Positions 29,539 through 38,002 of a stretch of DNA of 64,000 nucleotides are shown here, piece after piece. This DNA is from Devosia sp. SL43 (lineage in GTDB: Bacteria > Pseudomonadota > Alphaproteobacteria > Rhizobiales > Devosiaceae). Position 1 is the first letter of the stretch; the number at the start of each line of letters is the position of its first letter. The position numbers and the translations under genes were made by a program. The notes beneath the pieces were generated by a model that saw nothing but the letters and a program-made list of their open reading frames with translations, had not been told where the DNA came from and searched no databases. The DNA is taken from positions 4,084,501-4,148,500 of the forward strand of contig NZ_CP063401.1 of the NCBI RefSeq assembly GCF_021729885.1. The letters are read 5' to 3'.

Positions 29539-30434
29539 TTGCCCTCGCTTTTGGGATCAAGCACATCGCGCAGCCCGTCACCAAGGAAGCAAAAGCCCAG
29601 ACTCACGATGATGATCGCAAACCCTGGCATGGTCGCCACCCACCACTGGTCGAGGATGAACGTCCGCCCGCGCGAAATCATTGCGCCCCATTCCGGCAGC
29701 GGTGGCTGCGCCCCCAGCCCGATGAAGCCGAGGCCGGCCGCGGTCAAAATCACGCCCGCCATGTCCAGCGTCACCCGGATGATCATCGAAGACGTACACA
29801 GCGGCAGGATATGCTGCACGATCACCCGCAGCGGGCTTGCCCCCTGCAGCCGCACCGCCGCGATGAACTCCGCATTCCGGATGGTCAGCGTCTCCGCCCG
29901 TGCGATGCGCGCATAAGCCGGCCACGAGGTAATCGCGATGGCAATGATCGCATTGTTGATGCCCGGTCCCAGCGCCGCGACGAAAGCCAGCGCCAGGATC
30001 AGCTTGGGCATGCTGAGGAAGATATCGGTGAACCCCATCAATATCCGATCGGTCCACCCTCCGAAATAGCCCGAAACCGCCCCCACCAGCAGTCCCAAAG
30101 GCGCCGAAATCAGAGCCACGAGGCCCACAATGGTCAGCGTAATCTGGCTGCCCCAGATCACCCGTGAGAAGATATCGCGTCCCAGCTCGTCGGTCCCCAT
30201 CCAATGGTCAGCCGATGGCGGCGCCAGCCGGTTCGCCAGGTCCTGGCCCGTTGCCGAATATGGCGCCAGCCACGGCGCAAAGATCGCGGTCAGCAACAGG
30301 ATCAGGATAATCACCCCGCCCAGCACCGACAGCGGATTGCGCAGCAATGCCGTGAACACGCGATAGGCCCTGCCCGCATTGGCCTGCCAGCGGGATGTCG
30401 GCGAATCCTCAAGCAGCCAGTCGCGCGTCGTCAT
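29535..30434 (-). CDS. Peptide-type ABC transporter permease (DppC-like)
   Basis: Permease subunit of 299 residues: N-terminal cytoplasmic stretch MTTRDWLLEDSPTSRWQ, first helix VLGGVIILILLLTAIFAPWLAPYS, the family motif MGTDELGRDIFSRVIWGSQITL, and the EAA loop AAVRLQGASPLRVIVQHILPL. It ends DGLRDVLDPKSEGK. The ATG at 30434 overlaps the previous permease stop by ATGA; the frame open beyond it is a shadow. Confidence 0.92.
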   Translation of the reverse strand: MTTRDWLLEDSPTSRWQANAGRAYRVFTALLRNPLSVLGGVIILILLLTAIFAPWLAPYSATGQDLANRLAPPSADHWMGTDELGRDIFSRVIWGSQITLTIVGLVALISAPLGLLVGAVSGYFGGWTDRILMGFTDIFLSMPKLILALAFVAALGPGINNAIIAIAITSWPAYARIARAETLTIRNAEFIAAVRLQGASPLRVIVQHILPLCTSSMIIRVTLDMAGVILTAAGLGFIGLGAQPPLPEWGAMISRGRTFILDQWWVATMPGFAIIIVSLGFCFLGDGLRDVLDPKSEGK

Positions 30435-31504
30435 CGTGCCCTCGGGTCGAGGACGCGGTACAGCACGTCCGAAATCTTGTTGATGAAGATGAACACCGCC
30501 CCGATCACCAGCGTCGATCCGAGCACCGCATTCATGTCCGCGTTGAGCAGCGCGGTCGTCAGGTAATTCCCGATCCCCGGCCACGAAAATACCGTCTCGA
30601 TCATCACCGACCCCTCGAGCAAACCGGCATAGCTCAGTCCGATCACCGTGATCAGCGGTACCCGTATCGGATTGAACGCATGCCGCCAAATCACCACCCG
30701 CTCGGGCACACCCTTGACCCGCGCCGTAGTCACGAATTCCTGGCTGAGCTGGTCCAGCATGAAGCTGCGGGTCATCCGCGCGATATAGGCCAGGCTGAAG
30801 AAGCCGAGCACCGATGCCGGCAGGATGAGGTGGTTGATGGCGTTCCAGAAAATCTCGAACTCGCCCTGGATCAGGCTATCCACCAGCAACAGCCCCGTGA
30901 TCGGCGTGACCAGCCCATCGTAGAAAATGTCGAGCCGCCCCGGTCCGCCCACCCAGCGCAGCCGCGCGTAAAACAGCGCCAGCCCCACCAGCCCCAGCCA
31001 GAAGGCCGGCATCGAATAGCCCAGCAAACCCACCACGCGGATGATCTGGTCGATCACCGAACCCTGCCGGCTGGCGGCAATCACCCCCAGCGGCACGCCG
31101 AGTACGACGCCGATGATGATGCCGACTGTCGCCATTTCGAGCGTCGCCGGGAAGAACCGGCTCAGGTCCTCCACCACTGCACGACCGGTACTCACCGACT
31201 GCCCGAGATCGCCCGAAAACACCCCGACCACATAGTTGAAGAACTGCACCGGCAGCGGCTGGTCGAGCCCCATAGCCACCCGCGCTGCTTCGTAGACTTC
31301 ATTGGTCGCCCGATCGCCGACTACCGCCAGCACCGGATCGATCGGGATCACCCGGCCGATGAAGAAGGTAATGGCCAGCAAACCGAGAAAGGTGAGGAAA
31401 ACCGTCCCCACGAACCCAGCAATGGCAGATATACTGCGCCCCCATTTCCGTCCACGCGACGAAACCGGGGCAGGGGATACGGCAATCTGCGGCTCGATGC
31501 TCAA
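30431..31504 (-). CDS. Peptide-type ABC transporter permease (DppB-like)
   Basis: Permease of 357 residues, longer than typical DppB because of a charged N-terminal tail of about 28 residues. Helix one (GFVGTVFLTFLGLLAITFFIGRVIPIDPV) and the EAA loop TTARVKGVPERVVIWRHAFNPIRVP are characteristic. The start is TTG at 31504 with a good AGAGGA site 7 bases before. First gene of the minus-strand operon, divergent from the XRE-cupin regulator at 31637, with 132 bases between that must contain both promoters. Confidence 0.9.
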   Translation of the reverse strand: MSIEPQIAVSPAPVSSRGRKWGRSISAIAGFVGTVFLTFLGLLAITFFIGRVIPIDPVLAVVGDRATNEVYEAARVAMGLDQPLPVQFFNYVVGVFSGDLGQSVSTGRAVVEDLSRFFPATLEMATVGIIIGVVLGVPLGVIAASRQGSVIDQIIRVVGLLGYSMPAFWLGLVGLALFYARLRWVGGPGRLDIFYDGLVTPITGLLLVDSLIQGEFEIFWNAINHLILPASVLGFFSLAYIARMTRSFMLDQLSQEFVTTARVKGVPERVVIWRHAFNPIRVPLITVIGLSYAGLLEGSVMIETVFSWPGIGNYLTTALLNADMNAVLGSTLVIGAVFIFINKISDVLYRVLDPRAR

Positions 31505-31636
31505 GCAGAAATCCTCTAGCGAAAACAGCGCTCTAAGCTCACAAGATGACTCTCTTGCAAACCGTGAAGGGCTTCATATTTCGCTTCCACCATACAGAAA
31601 ACTTTGCTTATATCAAAAAAATTATGGTGGGACGCG

Positions 31637-32317
31637 ATGGCAGGCAATGCACTGACCAAGGCCGAGACAGAGGGGCACCCCAAGGTGGGTGCGCTGATCC
31701 GTGCCCGTCGCCGCCAGCAGCACATGACACTCGAAGCCCTCGGCAAATCCGCTGAGGTTTCGGTGGGCTATCTCAGCCAGGTCGAGCGCGATCACGCTAC
31801 CCCCTCGCTCGGCACATTGGCCCAGATCGCCCGCGCCCTCGGCGTTGGCATCGACTATTTCGTCTCCGCCCCGACGACCCAGACGGCGCTGACCAGGGCA
31901 GGGGAGCGCAATCGCTTTTCGCTCGACGGCTCGTCCATCATCTACGAACGCCTCGGTGCCGATTTCCCCGGCAACCAGCTTTCGAGCTTCGTCATGACCG
32001 TCCCGCCGGGCTACCGCTCCGAGACCGTGGCGCATGAGGGCGAGGAAATTCTCTACGTCCTCGAGGGCGCCATCACCCAGCGCCTCGATGGCGAAGAGAT
32101 GATCATGAGCGCCGGGGATAGCCTGCATTTCCGCGGCAATCGCCCGCATTCATGGTCCAACCACACCGACCAACCGGCGCGCCTCCTCTGGACCGGCACG
32201 CTCACCCTCTTCCGCTCCTCGGCCAAGCCCAGCCGGCAGGTCGCGGCGGTAGCAAAACCCGGCCTCAAGCCGGTGAAAAACAAGAAAATCGTCAAACCCA
32301 CGGAGAAACGCTCATGA
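31637..32317 (+). CDS. XRE-type regulator with cupin sensor domain
   Basis: A 226-residue transcription regulator. The helix-turn-helix is at about residues 18-72 (VGALIRARRRQQHMTLEALGKSAEVSVGYLSQVERDHATPSLGTLAQIARALGV). The cupin barrel is at about 115-185 (SETVAHEGEEILYVLEGAITQRLDG, GDSLHFRGNRPHSW). A lysine-rich tail closes the protein. ATG at 31637 has GGTGGGA upstream. Such regulators usually respond to amino-acid-like or polyamine ligands. It is translationally coupled to the binding-protein gene that follows (ATGA) and divergent from the permease operon, so it probably controls this importer. Confidence 0.9.
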   Translation: MAGNALTKAETEGHPKVGALIRARRRQQHMTLEALGKSAEVSVGYLSQVERDHATPSLGTLAQIARALGVGIDYFVSAPTTQTALTRAGERNRFSLDGSSIIYERLGADFPGNQLSSFVMTVPPGYRSETVAHEGEEILYVLEGAITQRLDGEEMIMSAGDSLHFRGNRPHSWSNHTDQPARLLWTGTLTLFRSSAKPSRQVAAVAKPGLKPVKNKKIVKPTEKRS

Positions 32318-33897
32318 AGATGCTTCGCGCCGCCTTGTTGGCGACCGCGCTGTCGCTGCCTTTGGCAGCCGGCGCCGTCTATGCCGCTACCCCCGCCGAT
32401 GCGCTGGTCATTGCCCAGAACATCGATGATATCGTCGCGCTCGATCCGGCCCAGGCCTACGAATTCACCTCGGGCGAGATCAACACCAACGTCTACGATC
32501 GCCTCGTCGGCTACGAAGCTGAGGACACCACGACGCTGGCCCCCGGCCTCGCCAGCGAGTGGGTTGCCGACGACGCCGCCAAGACCATCACCTTCACCCT
32601 GCGCGAAGCCAATTTCGCCTCAGGCAATCCGGTGCGTCCGGAAGACGTGGTGTTCTCCTTCTCGCGCGTCGTGAAGCTGAACCTTACCCCGGCCTTCATC
32701 CTCACCCAGCTCGGCTGGACCCCGGAAAATATCGCCGACATGGTCACCATTGCCGATGGCAAGGTTGTCGTGAAGTACGAGGGCGATTTCTCATCGGCCT
32801 TCGTGCTCAACGTCCTGGCCTCGCGCCCGGCCTCCATCGTTGACGAAGTCCTCGTCATGGAAAATGCCGTCGGCGAAGACATGGGCAATGCCTGGCTCAA
32901 CACCCATTCGGCCGGCTCCGGCCCGTTCGTGATGACCGATTACCGCCCAGCCGAAATCGTTCGTCTCACCGCCAATGAGGGCTACTTCCGCGGCGCGCCC
33001 GCAATGAAGTCGATCATCATCCGCCACGTCGCCGAAGCCGCCACCCAGCAACTGCTGCTGACCTCGGGCGACGTCGATATCGCCAAGAACCTCACCCCCG
33101 ACCAGATCGCCGGCCTCCCCGCCGACACCGTCAAGGTCGATACCTATCCGCAGGCCGCCGTCCATTTCCTGAGCTTCAACCAGAAGTCGGAATCGCTGAC
33201 GCCACCGGCCGTCTGGGAAGCCGCCCGTTACCTCGTCGACTACGACGGGATGACCCAGTCCTTCCTCAAGGGCCAGATGGAAGTTCACCAGGCCTTCTGG
33301 CCCAAGGGCTTCCCCGGCTCCTATGACGAAACGCCGTTCACCTACGACGTCGAGAAGGCCAAGCAGATCCTGGCCGATGCCGGCATCACCACACCGATCG
33401 ACGTCACCCTGGACGTGATCAACTCGACCCCGTTCACCGACATGGCCCAGTCGCTCCAGGCCACCTTCGCTGAAGCCGGCATCAATTTCGAAATCCTGCC
33501 CGGCACCGGCGCCCAGGTCATCACCAAGTACCGCGAACGCACCCACCAGGCCATGCTGCTCTATTGGGGCCCCGATTTCATGGACCCCCATTCCAACGCC
33601 AAGGCCTTCGCCTACAACTCGGACAATTCCGACGAGAATTACACCGCCACCACCACTTGGCGGAACGCCTGGGCCGTTCCCCAGGAACTCAACGACCAGG
33701 TGACAGCCGCCCTCGCCGAACCCGATCAGGCCAAGCGCAACGCCGACTACATCGAGATCCAGAAGGAAGCCCAGGCCTCCTCGCCGATCGTCATCATGTT
33801 CCAGGCCGCTCTGACCATCGCCATGGCCAACAATGTCGAAGGCTACGTCAACGGCGCGACCTCGGACTTCGTCTACTACCGGCTCGTGACGAAATAG
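32314..33897 (+). CDS. Peptide-type ABC transporter substrate-binding protein
   Basis: SBP_bac_5 family periplasmic protein of 527 residues. A Sec signal peptide runs to about residue 24 (LAAGAVYAATPAD). The mature part begins with ALVIAQNIDDIVALDPAQAYEF and has the family blocks NVYDRLVGYE and PEDVVFSFSRV. GGAG lies 9 bases before the ATG, which overlaps the regulator stop. The pattern ASRPASIVDEVLVMENAVGEDMGNAW resembles dipeptide-type rather than long-peptide receptors, but the substrate is not determined. Confidence 0.92.
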   Translation: MKMLRAALLATALSLPLAAGAVYAATPADALVIAQNIDDIVALDPAQAYEFTSGEINTNVYDRLVGYEAEDTTTLAPGLASEWVADDAAKTITFTLREANFASGNPVRPEDVVFSFSRVVKLNLTPAFILTQLGWTPENIADMVTIADGKVVVKYEGDFSSAFVLNVLASRPASIVDEVLVMENAVGEDMGNAWLNTHSAGSGPFVMTDYRPAEIVRLTANEGYFRGAPAMKSIIIRHVAEAATQQLLLTSGDVDIAKNLTPDQIAGLPADTVKVDTYPQAAVHFLSFNQKSESLTPPAVWEAARYLVDYDGMTQSFLKGQMEVHQAFWPKGFPGSYDETPFTYDVEKAKQILADAGITTPIDVTLDVINSTPFTDMAQSLQATFAEAGINFEILPGTGAQVITKYRERTHQAMLLYWGPDFMDPHSNAKAFAYNSDNSDENYTATTTWRNAWAVPQELNDQVTAALAEPDQAKRNADYIEIQKEAQASSPIVIMFQAALTIAMANNVEGYVNGATSDFVYYRLVTK

Positions 33898-33994
33898 GTG
33901 CATCGCGGCGGTGGTCCCAAGACGCCGTCGCACCAGGAGCCGGGTCAGCGACCCTCTGGCCCGGCTCCTGACTTCCATCGAACTATCAGTCGGC

Positions 33995-34137
33995 CACCCT
34001 CCCCCCTGGGGGGAGGGAAGCGAGATAGGACTTAGCTTCAGCTAAGTCCGTTGAATCGAGCAGGAAGGGGGTATCTCTCCGCGAGTCCCGCACGCGTGGC
34101 CCCACCCCCTCCCTAGCCTCCCCCTTCAAGGGGGAGG
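33995..34137. repeat. MITE-like palindromic element, copy 4 (about 143 bp)
   Basis: Left arm CACCCTCCCCCCTGGGGGG..., central palindrome GACTTAGCTTCAGCTAAGTC and block TATCTCTCCGCGAGTC are nearly identical to copy 3 over about 60 bases. The right arm is shortened to CCTCCCCCTTCAAGGGGG-AGG. It occupies the gap between the binding protein and the M24 peptidase genes, where no other feature is seen. Confidence 0.85.
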
Positions 34138-34186
34138 TATCTCCCCACTCTTGAGGCGAGATCGAGCTTAACCCACCGGATTCCGC

Positions 34187-35287
34187 ATGAACGCCACCCT
34201 GACCACCCGCCTGTCCGCCCTCCGTGCCCGCATGGCCGCCACCAACACCGACCTCCTGGTCATCGGCCCCTCGAGCCACATGCGCTACCTGGCCGATCTC
34301 TCGCCCCACGGCGATGAGCGGCCGGTCCTCCTCATGGTGTCGCCCACCTTCGCCGGCTTCCTCATGCCTTCGCTCAATGTCGACAGCTCCCGCCAGCACA
34401 CCGATCTGCCCTTCTTCCCCTGGACCGACGCAGACGGCCCCGCTGCCGCGCTGGTCAACCTCCTCGCCGCCACCGGCGTGCCCGCAGCGCCCTCCATCGT
34501 CCTCGACGAAACCATGCGCACCGATTTTGCGCTGCTCGTCCTCGATGCTCTGCCGGGCGCGACCCGCCGCTTCACCAACGACACCGTCGGCTATCTCCGC
34601 TCCCACAAGGACGACACCGAATACAGCTTGCTCAAGGCTGCCCATCTCCTCAACGACCGCGCCGTCACCGCCGCCTTCGCCGCCCTCAAACCCGGCATGA
34701 CCGAACTCGACGTCGCCGCGTTCATCGGTGAATTCTACAAAGCCAATGGCGCCACCACCGAATTCTGCTCGGTCTGCTTCGGCCCCAACGGCGCCTTCCC
34801 GCATCACCACACCGGCACCACCCAGCTCAAATCCGGCGACGCCGTCCTCATCGACACCGGCTGCCGCCTCGATGGCTACCCGTCCGACATGACCCGCATG
34901 GGCTATCTCGGCTCAGCTCCCGAGGGATATGGCCAGATCCACTCCATCGTCGACCGCGCCGTCGAAGCCGCCATCGCCGCCGCCAGGCCCGGCGCGAAGG
35001 CCAGCGACGTCGACAAAGCCGCCCGCGACATCATCACCGCAGCTGGCTACGGCCCCAATTTCCTCCACCGCACCGGCCATGGCCTTGGCATCGACGTCCA
35101 CGAAACGCCCTACATCACCGCGACATCCGACACGGTGCTGGAAGAGGGTATGGTCTTCTCCATCGAACCCGGCATCTACCTGCAAGGCCAGTTCGGCCTC
35201 CGCCTCGAAGAGATCGTCATTATCCGCAATGGCGAGGCAGAGGTGTTCTCGGAGATGCCGAGGACGGCAGTAAGTGGCGGACAATAG
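34187..35287 (+). CDS. M24-family metallopeptidase (Xaa-Pro aminopeptidase type)
   Basis: Cytoplasmic aminopeptidase/prolidase-like enzyme of 366 residues. The N-terminal creatinase-type domain covers 1-145. The catalytic pita-bread domain carries all five expected metal ligands: D223 and D234 (LIDTGCRLDGYPSDMTR), H298 (HRTGHGLGIDVHE), E327 (SIEPGIY) and E341 (RLEEIVII). It follows a peptide-type binding protein gene and probably hydrolyses the imported dipeptides or a related amide; creatine-like or amide substrates cannot be excluded for this superfamily. Confidence 0.92.
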   Translation: MNATLTTRLSALRARMAATNTDLLVIGPSSHMRYLADLSPHGDERPVLLMVSPTFAGFLMPSLNVDSSRQHTDLPFFPWTDADGPAAALVNLLAATGVPAAPSIVLDETMRTDFALLVLDALPGATRRFTNDTVGYLRSHKDDTEYSLLKAAHLLNDRAVTAAFAALKPGMTELDVAAFIGEFYKANGATTEFCSVCFGPNGAFPHHHTGTTQLKSGDAVLIDTGCRLDGYPSDMTRMGYLGSAPEGYGQIHSIVDRAVEAAIAAARPGAKASDVDKAARDIITAAGYGPNFLHRTGHGLGIDVHETPYITATSDTVLEEGMVFSIEPGIYLQGQFGLRLEEIVIIRNGEAEVFSEMPRTAVSGGQ

Positions 35288-35357
35288 AGCAGGGGAGACC
35301 TCATGGTGAGCCCCTCGAACCACGAAGTCGTTTGCGCAGAGCCACCCCATCCACGAC

Positions 35358-35455
35358 GTCATCCCGGCGACGGCCGGGATCCATGTCCGGATGTCATCGC
35401 CAACTCAGCATTCGCGGCAGTGCCGGACATGGATTCCGGCCTGCGCCGGAATGAC
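35358..35455. repeat. 98-bp REP-like element, copy 2
   Basis: Starts GTCATCCCGGCGACGGCC and ends CCGGCCTGCGCCGGAATGAC, same length as the copy at 23686. It lies inside an open frame that runs into the GNAT acetyltransferase gene, so it may be translated as part of an N-terminal extension. Confidence 0.8.
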
Positions 35456-35464
35456 CCATCGGTC

Positions 35465-35986
35465 ATGGACATTCTGATGCACCTCACCACACCTCGCCTC
35501 ATCCTCCGCCCCCACACCGCCGACGACTTCGCCGCGTGTTGCACCCTTTGGACTGACCCCGACGTCACTCGCTTCATCGGCGGCCGCCCCAGCACCGAGG
35601 AAGAAGTCTGGTTCCGCATCCTGCGCTATGCCGGCCTGTGGAACCTGCTCGGCTACGGCTACTTCGTCGCCACCGATCGCGAAACCAACGCGATCGTCGG
35701 CGAATTCGGCCTCGCCGACTTCCACCGCGACATCGATCCACCCTTCGGCAATGCGCCTGAAGCCGGCTGGATCATGGGTTCAGGCCATCACGGCAAAGGC
35801 CTCGCTCAGGAAGCCATGAGCGCCATCCTTGCCTGGGCCGACCAGACCATGCCGCGCACCGCCTGCATGATCGATCCGGCCAACACGCCATCGCTGAAGC
35901 TGGCCGAAAGGCTGGGCTACCGCGAATATGCCCGGACGACCTTCAAGGACAGCCCGACCATCCTGTTCGATCGCATGTTGGGGTAG
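35465..35986 (+). CDS. GNAT-family N-acetyltransferase (RimJ/RimL-like)
   Basis: Acetyl-CoA-dependent acetyltransferase of 173 residues from ATG 35465 (or 169 from 35477). It has TPRLILRPHTADDFAACCTLWTDPDV at the start, the acetyl-CoA loop GSGHHGKGLAQEAMSAIL and DPANTPSLKLAERLGYRE near the end. The homologous part starts here, but neither ATG has a ribosome site. The only good site (GGGGAG) precedes an in-frame ATG at 35303, which would add 54 residues, most of them encoded by the REP-like element. The acceptor is unknown. Confidence 0.85.
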   Translation: MDILMHLTTPRLILRPHTADDFAACCTLWTDPDVTRFIGGRPSTEEEVWFRILRYAGLWNLLGYGYFVATDRETNAIVGEFGLADFHRDIDPPFGNAPEAGWIMGSGHHGKGLAQEAMSAILAWADQTMPRTACMIDPANTPSLKLAERLGYREYARTTFKDSPTILFDRMLG

Positions 35987-36013
35987 GGCGATGGGGCTCC
36001 CCACCCACAGGCC

Positions 36014-36097
36014 GTCACCCTCGGGCTTGACCCGAGGGCTCTACACTTTGCGGTGTCTCCGGTAAGTACAGGGCCTTCGGGTCAAGCCCGAGGGTGA
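36014..36097. repeat. 84-bp palindrome between convergent genes
   Basis: Two arms of about 22 perfectly paired bases (starting GTCACCCTCGGGCTTGACCC and its complement ending at 36097) flank a 30-base centre. It can form a very long hairpin and may stop transcription from both sides. A half copy of one arm is found at about 27412-27432. Confidence 0.8.
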
Positions 36098-36131
36098 CGA
36101 CTGAGGGATTGGGGCAGGGTCGCGACGGCCT

Positions 36132-37088
36132 TTAAGCGTCCGCCAGCAACAATCCCAAGCCAGCTGGCACATCCCGCTCGAACATCAGAACATCATCCAC
36201 CACCGTCAGCCGCCCGTGATGCACCGCCGTCTTGCGCGCCGCCACATCCGGGGGCCCATCGGTCTGGCTCCGCTCGTCCCATTCCGGATGCGTGAAATAA
36301 TACAGTGCCGCGTGATCCCCCACGACCACCACATCGGCATGCCGCAGGAATCTAATATCCATGGGATCGGACCCAGGCGCATCCCCGATGATCCCCTGCC
36401 GCTCCCAGTTCACCGCATCCCTGGATCGATACACGCCCTGGCCGCGCCACTCGTCAACGATCAGCCAGTGCCAGCCACCGAGCACGAACACATTAGGCCC
36501 CTCATGCGGCGCCGCATCCGGTGATCCAGGCAGCACCAGCCCCTCGAGTTTCCAGTCGTAGAGGTCCGTGCTGACAGCACTCCACGTACTCGAACCGGCA
36601 TTCTCGTCCTTGTACCACATGCGCCACAGCCCATCCGGGCACTTGAGCACGCAGGCATCGATCACTCGCGGCGAGTTGAGCGTGAGCGGCCCCACCCGCG
36701 TCCAGTTCTCCAGATCGGGGCTGGTAAAATGCGTGATCGTCCGCGGCACGCCCGGCCAGTCGCTAGGCACACCCGGAATATAGCTCAGCCACATGTGATA
36801 CTGCCCCTCGGCCCAGATCACCTCCGGCGCCCAGTGCGTATTGCCGCCAATCACATCGCCCGGCGCATCCAGCCCGGCCACCGTCCCGCGATAATGCCAA
36901 CTCGCCCCATTGTCGGTGCTCACGGCCACCCCGATCGGCGAACCATGGATCCAGGTAAACTTCGGTCCCTCCGCTGCAGGCTGCCGGTTGGTGTAGAACA
37001 TCCACCACTCCTGCGTGCCCTGCTTGCGGATGACCGTCGGGTCCGCTGCGCCGTCGGCAATCGGATCGCGATAGATCGGTGCGCTCAT
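36132..37088 (-). CDS. GH43-like five-bladed propeller glycosidase
   Basis: A 318-residue protein with the repeated W/Y-rich blades of clan GH-F enzymes. Candidate catalytic acids follow the GH43 order: D in DGAADPTVI near residue 16, D in RVIDACVLKC near 143, and E in PHEGPNVF near 193. No signal peptide is seen, so it should act on imported oligosaccharides in the cytoplasm. It is the last gene of a minus-strand operon with an importer and a GH51 arabinofuranosidase, which suggests arabinan- or arabinoxylan-derived substrates. Its start overlaps the preceding ATPase stop by one base. Confidence 0.8.
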   Translation of the reverse strand: MSAPIYRDPIADGAADPTVIRKQGTQEWWMFYTNRQPAAEGPKFTWIHGSPIGVAVSTDNGASWHYRGTVAGLDAPGDVIGGNTHWAPEVIWAEGQYHMWLSYIPGVPSDWPGVPRTITHFTSPDLENWTRVGPLTLNSPRVIDACVLKCPDGLWRMWYKDENAGSSTWSAVSTDLYDWKLEGLVLPGSPDAAPHEGPNVFVLGGWHWLIVDEWRGQGVYRSRDAVNWERQGIIGDAPGSDPMDIRFLRHADVVVVGDHAALYYFTHPEWDERSQTDGPPDVAARKTAVHHGRLTVVDDVLMFERDVPAGLGLLLADA

Positions 37089-38002
37089 CAGCCGTAAACC
37101 CGCACCAGCCGTCCATCCGGCCGATTTACCAGCTTGCCTGGCTTACCGACCAAATCTCCCGCCAGCGCGACCATGCCCGGATCAGTGGCCAGCTTGCCAT
37201 CGCCCGCATCCTCGGTGCTCAGCACGCTGGCCTTCAGCAGCCGCGAATACGGGTGCTCCGGATTATCCAGCACCGTCCGCGCATCACCCATTTCCACGAT
37301 CCGCCCGCGCTGCATGATGATCAGTCGGTTGGAAATGTAATAGGCCGTCGCCAGGTCGTGCGTGATGTAGATCACCGAAACCTTGAGATCGTCGCGCAGG
37401 CTCTTGAGCAGGTTGACGATACTCATGCGCAGCGACGCATCCACCATCGACACCGGCTCGTCCGCCACGAGCAGCGGCGGATTGGGGATCAGCGCCCGCG
37501 CGATGGCCGCACGCTGCAACTGCCCACCGCTCATCTCATGCGGGTAACGCCCCTTCACTTCGGCCAGGCTCAGGCCGACCTTCTGCAAGGCCCCGTCCAT
37601 TGCCCCATCCAGGTCGTCGCGCTTCTTCAGGTGCAGGAACCGCCTGGCCGTCGATTCCAGATACCGGTCGATCTGCTTGAGCGGGTTGAAGGCCTCGAAC
37701 GGGTTCTGGAACACCGGCTGCACATTGGCCATGAATTCGAGCCGCTCCTGCCGCCCGACGCGATGACTCACCGTCTTGCCGCGAAAACTGATCTCGCCCG
37801 AGGTCGGTAGTTCCAGCCCCAGGATCATGCGGGCAAGAGTCGTCTTGCCCGACCCCGATTCCCCGATGATCGTGAAAATTTCCGGCGTCTCGATACTCAG
37901 CGACAGGCTGGCATCGTCCACCGCTCGCACCGTCTTGCGACCCAGAAAGCCGCCCATGGTGAAGGTCTTGGAGACATTGCTGACGTCCAGAAGCGTCGTC
38001 AT
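37088..38002 (-). CDS. Oligosaccharide/peptide ABC transporter ATP-binding protein (second)
   Basis: ATPase of 304 residues starting MTTLLDVSNVSKTF. Walker [18 protein letters not shown]-loop VFQNPFEAFNP, signature MSGGQLQRAAIARA, Walker B LLVADEPVSMVD and IYITHDLATAY are all present. Q-loop and Walker B differ from the peptide systems in this window (PVSMVD for PTSALD), a variation seen in saccharide-importing Opp-type systems. ATG at 38002 overlaps the first ATPase stop by ATGA. Confidence 0.9.
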   Translation of the reverse strand: MTTLLDVSNVSKTFTMGGFLGRKTVRAVDDASLSLSIETPEIFTIIGESGSGKTTLARMILGLELPTSGEISFRGKTVSHRVGRQERLEFMANVQPVFQNPFEAFNPLKQIDRYLESTARRFLHLKKRDDLDGAMDGALQKVGLSLAEVKGRYPHEMSGGQLQRAAIARALIPNPPLLVADEPVSMVDASLRMSIVNLLKSLRDDLKVSVIYITHDLATAYYISNRLIIMQRGRIVEMGDARTVLDNPEHPYSRLLKASVLSTEDAGDGKLATDPGMVALAGDLVGKPGKLVNRPDGRLVRVYG

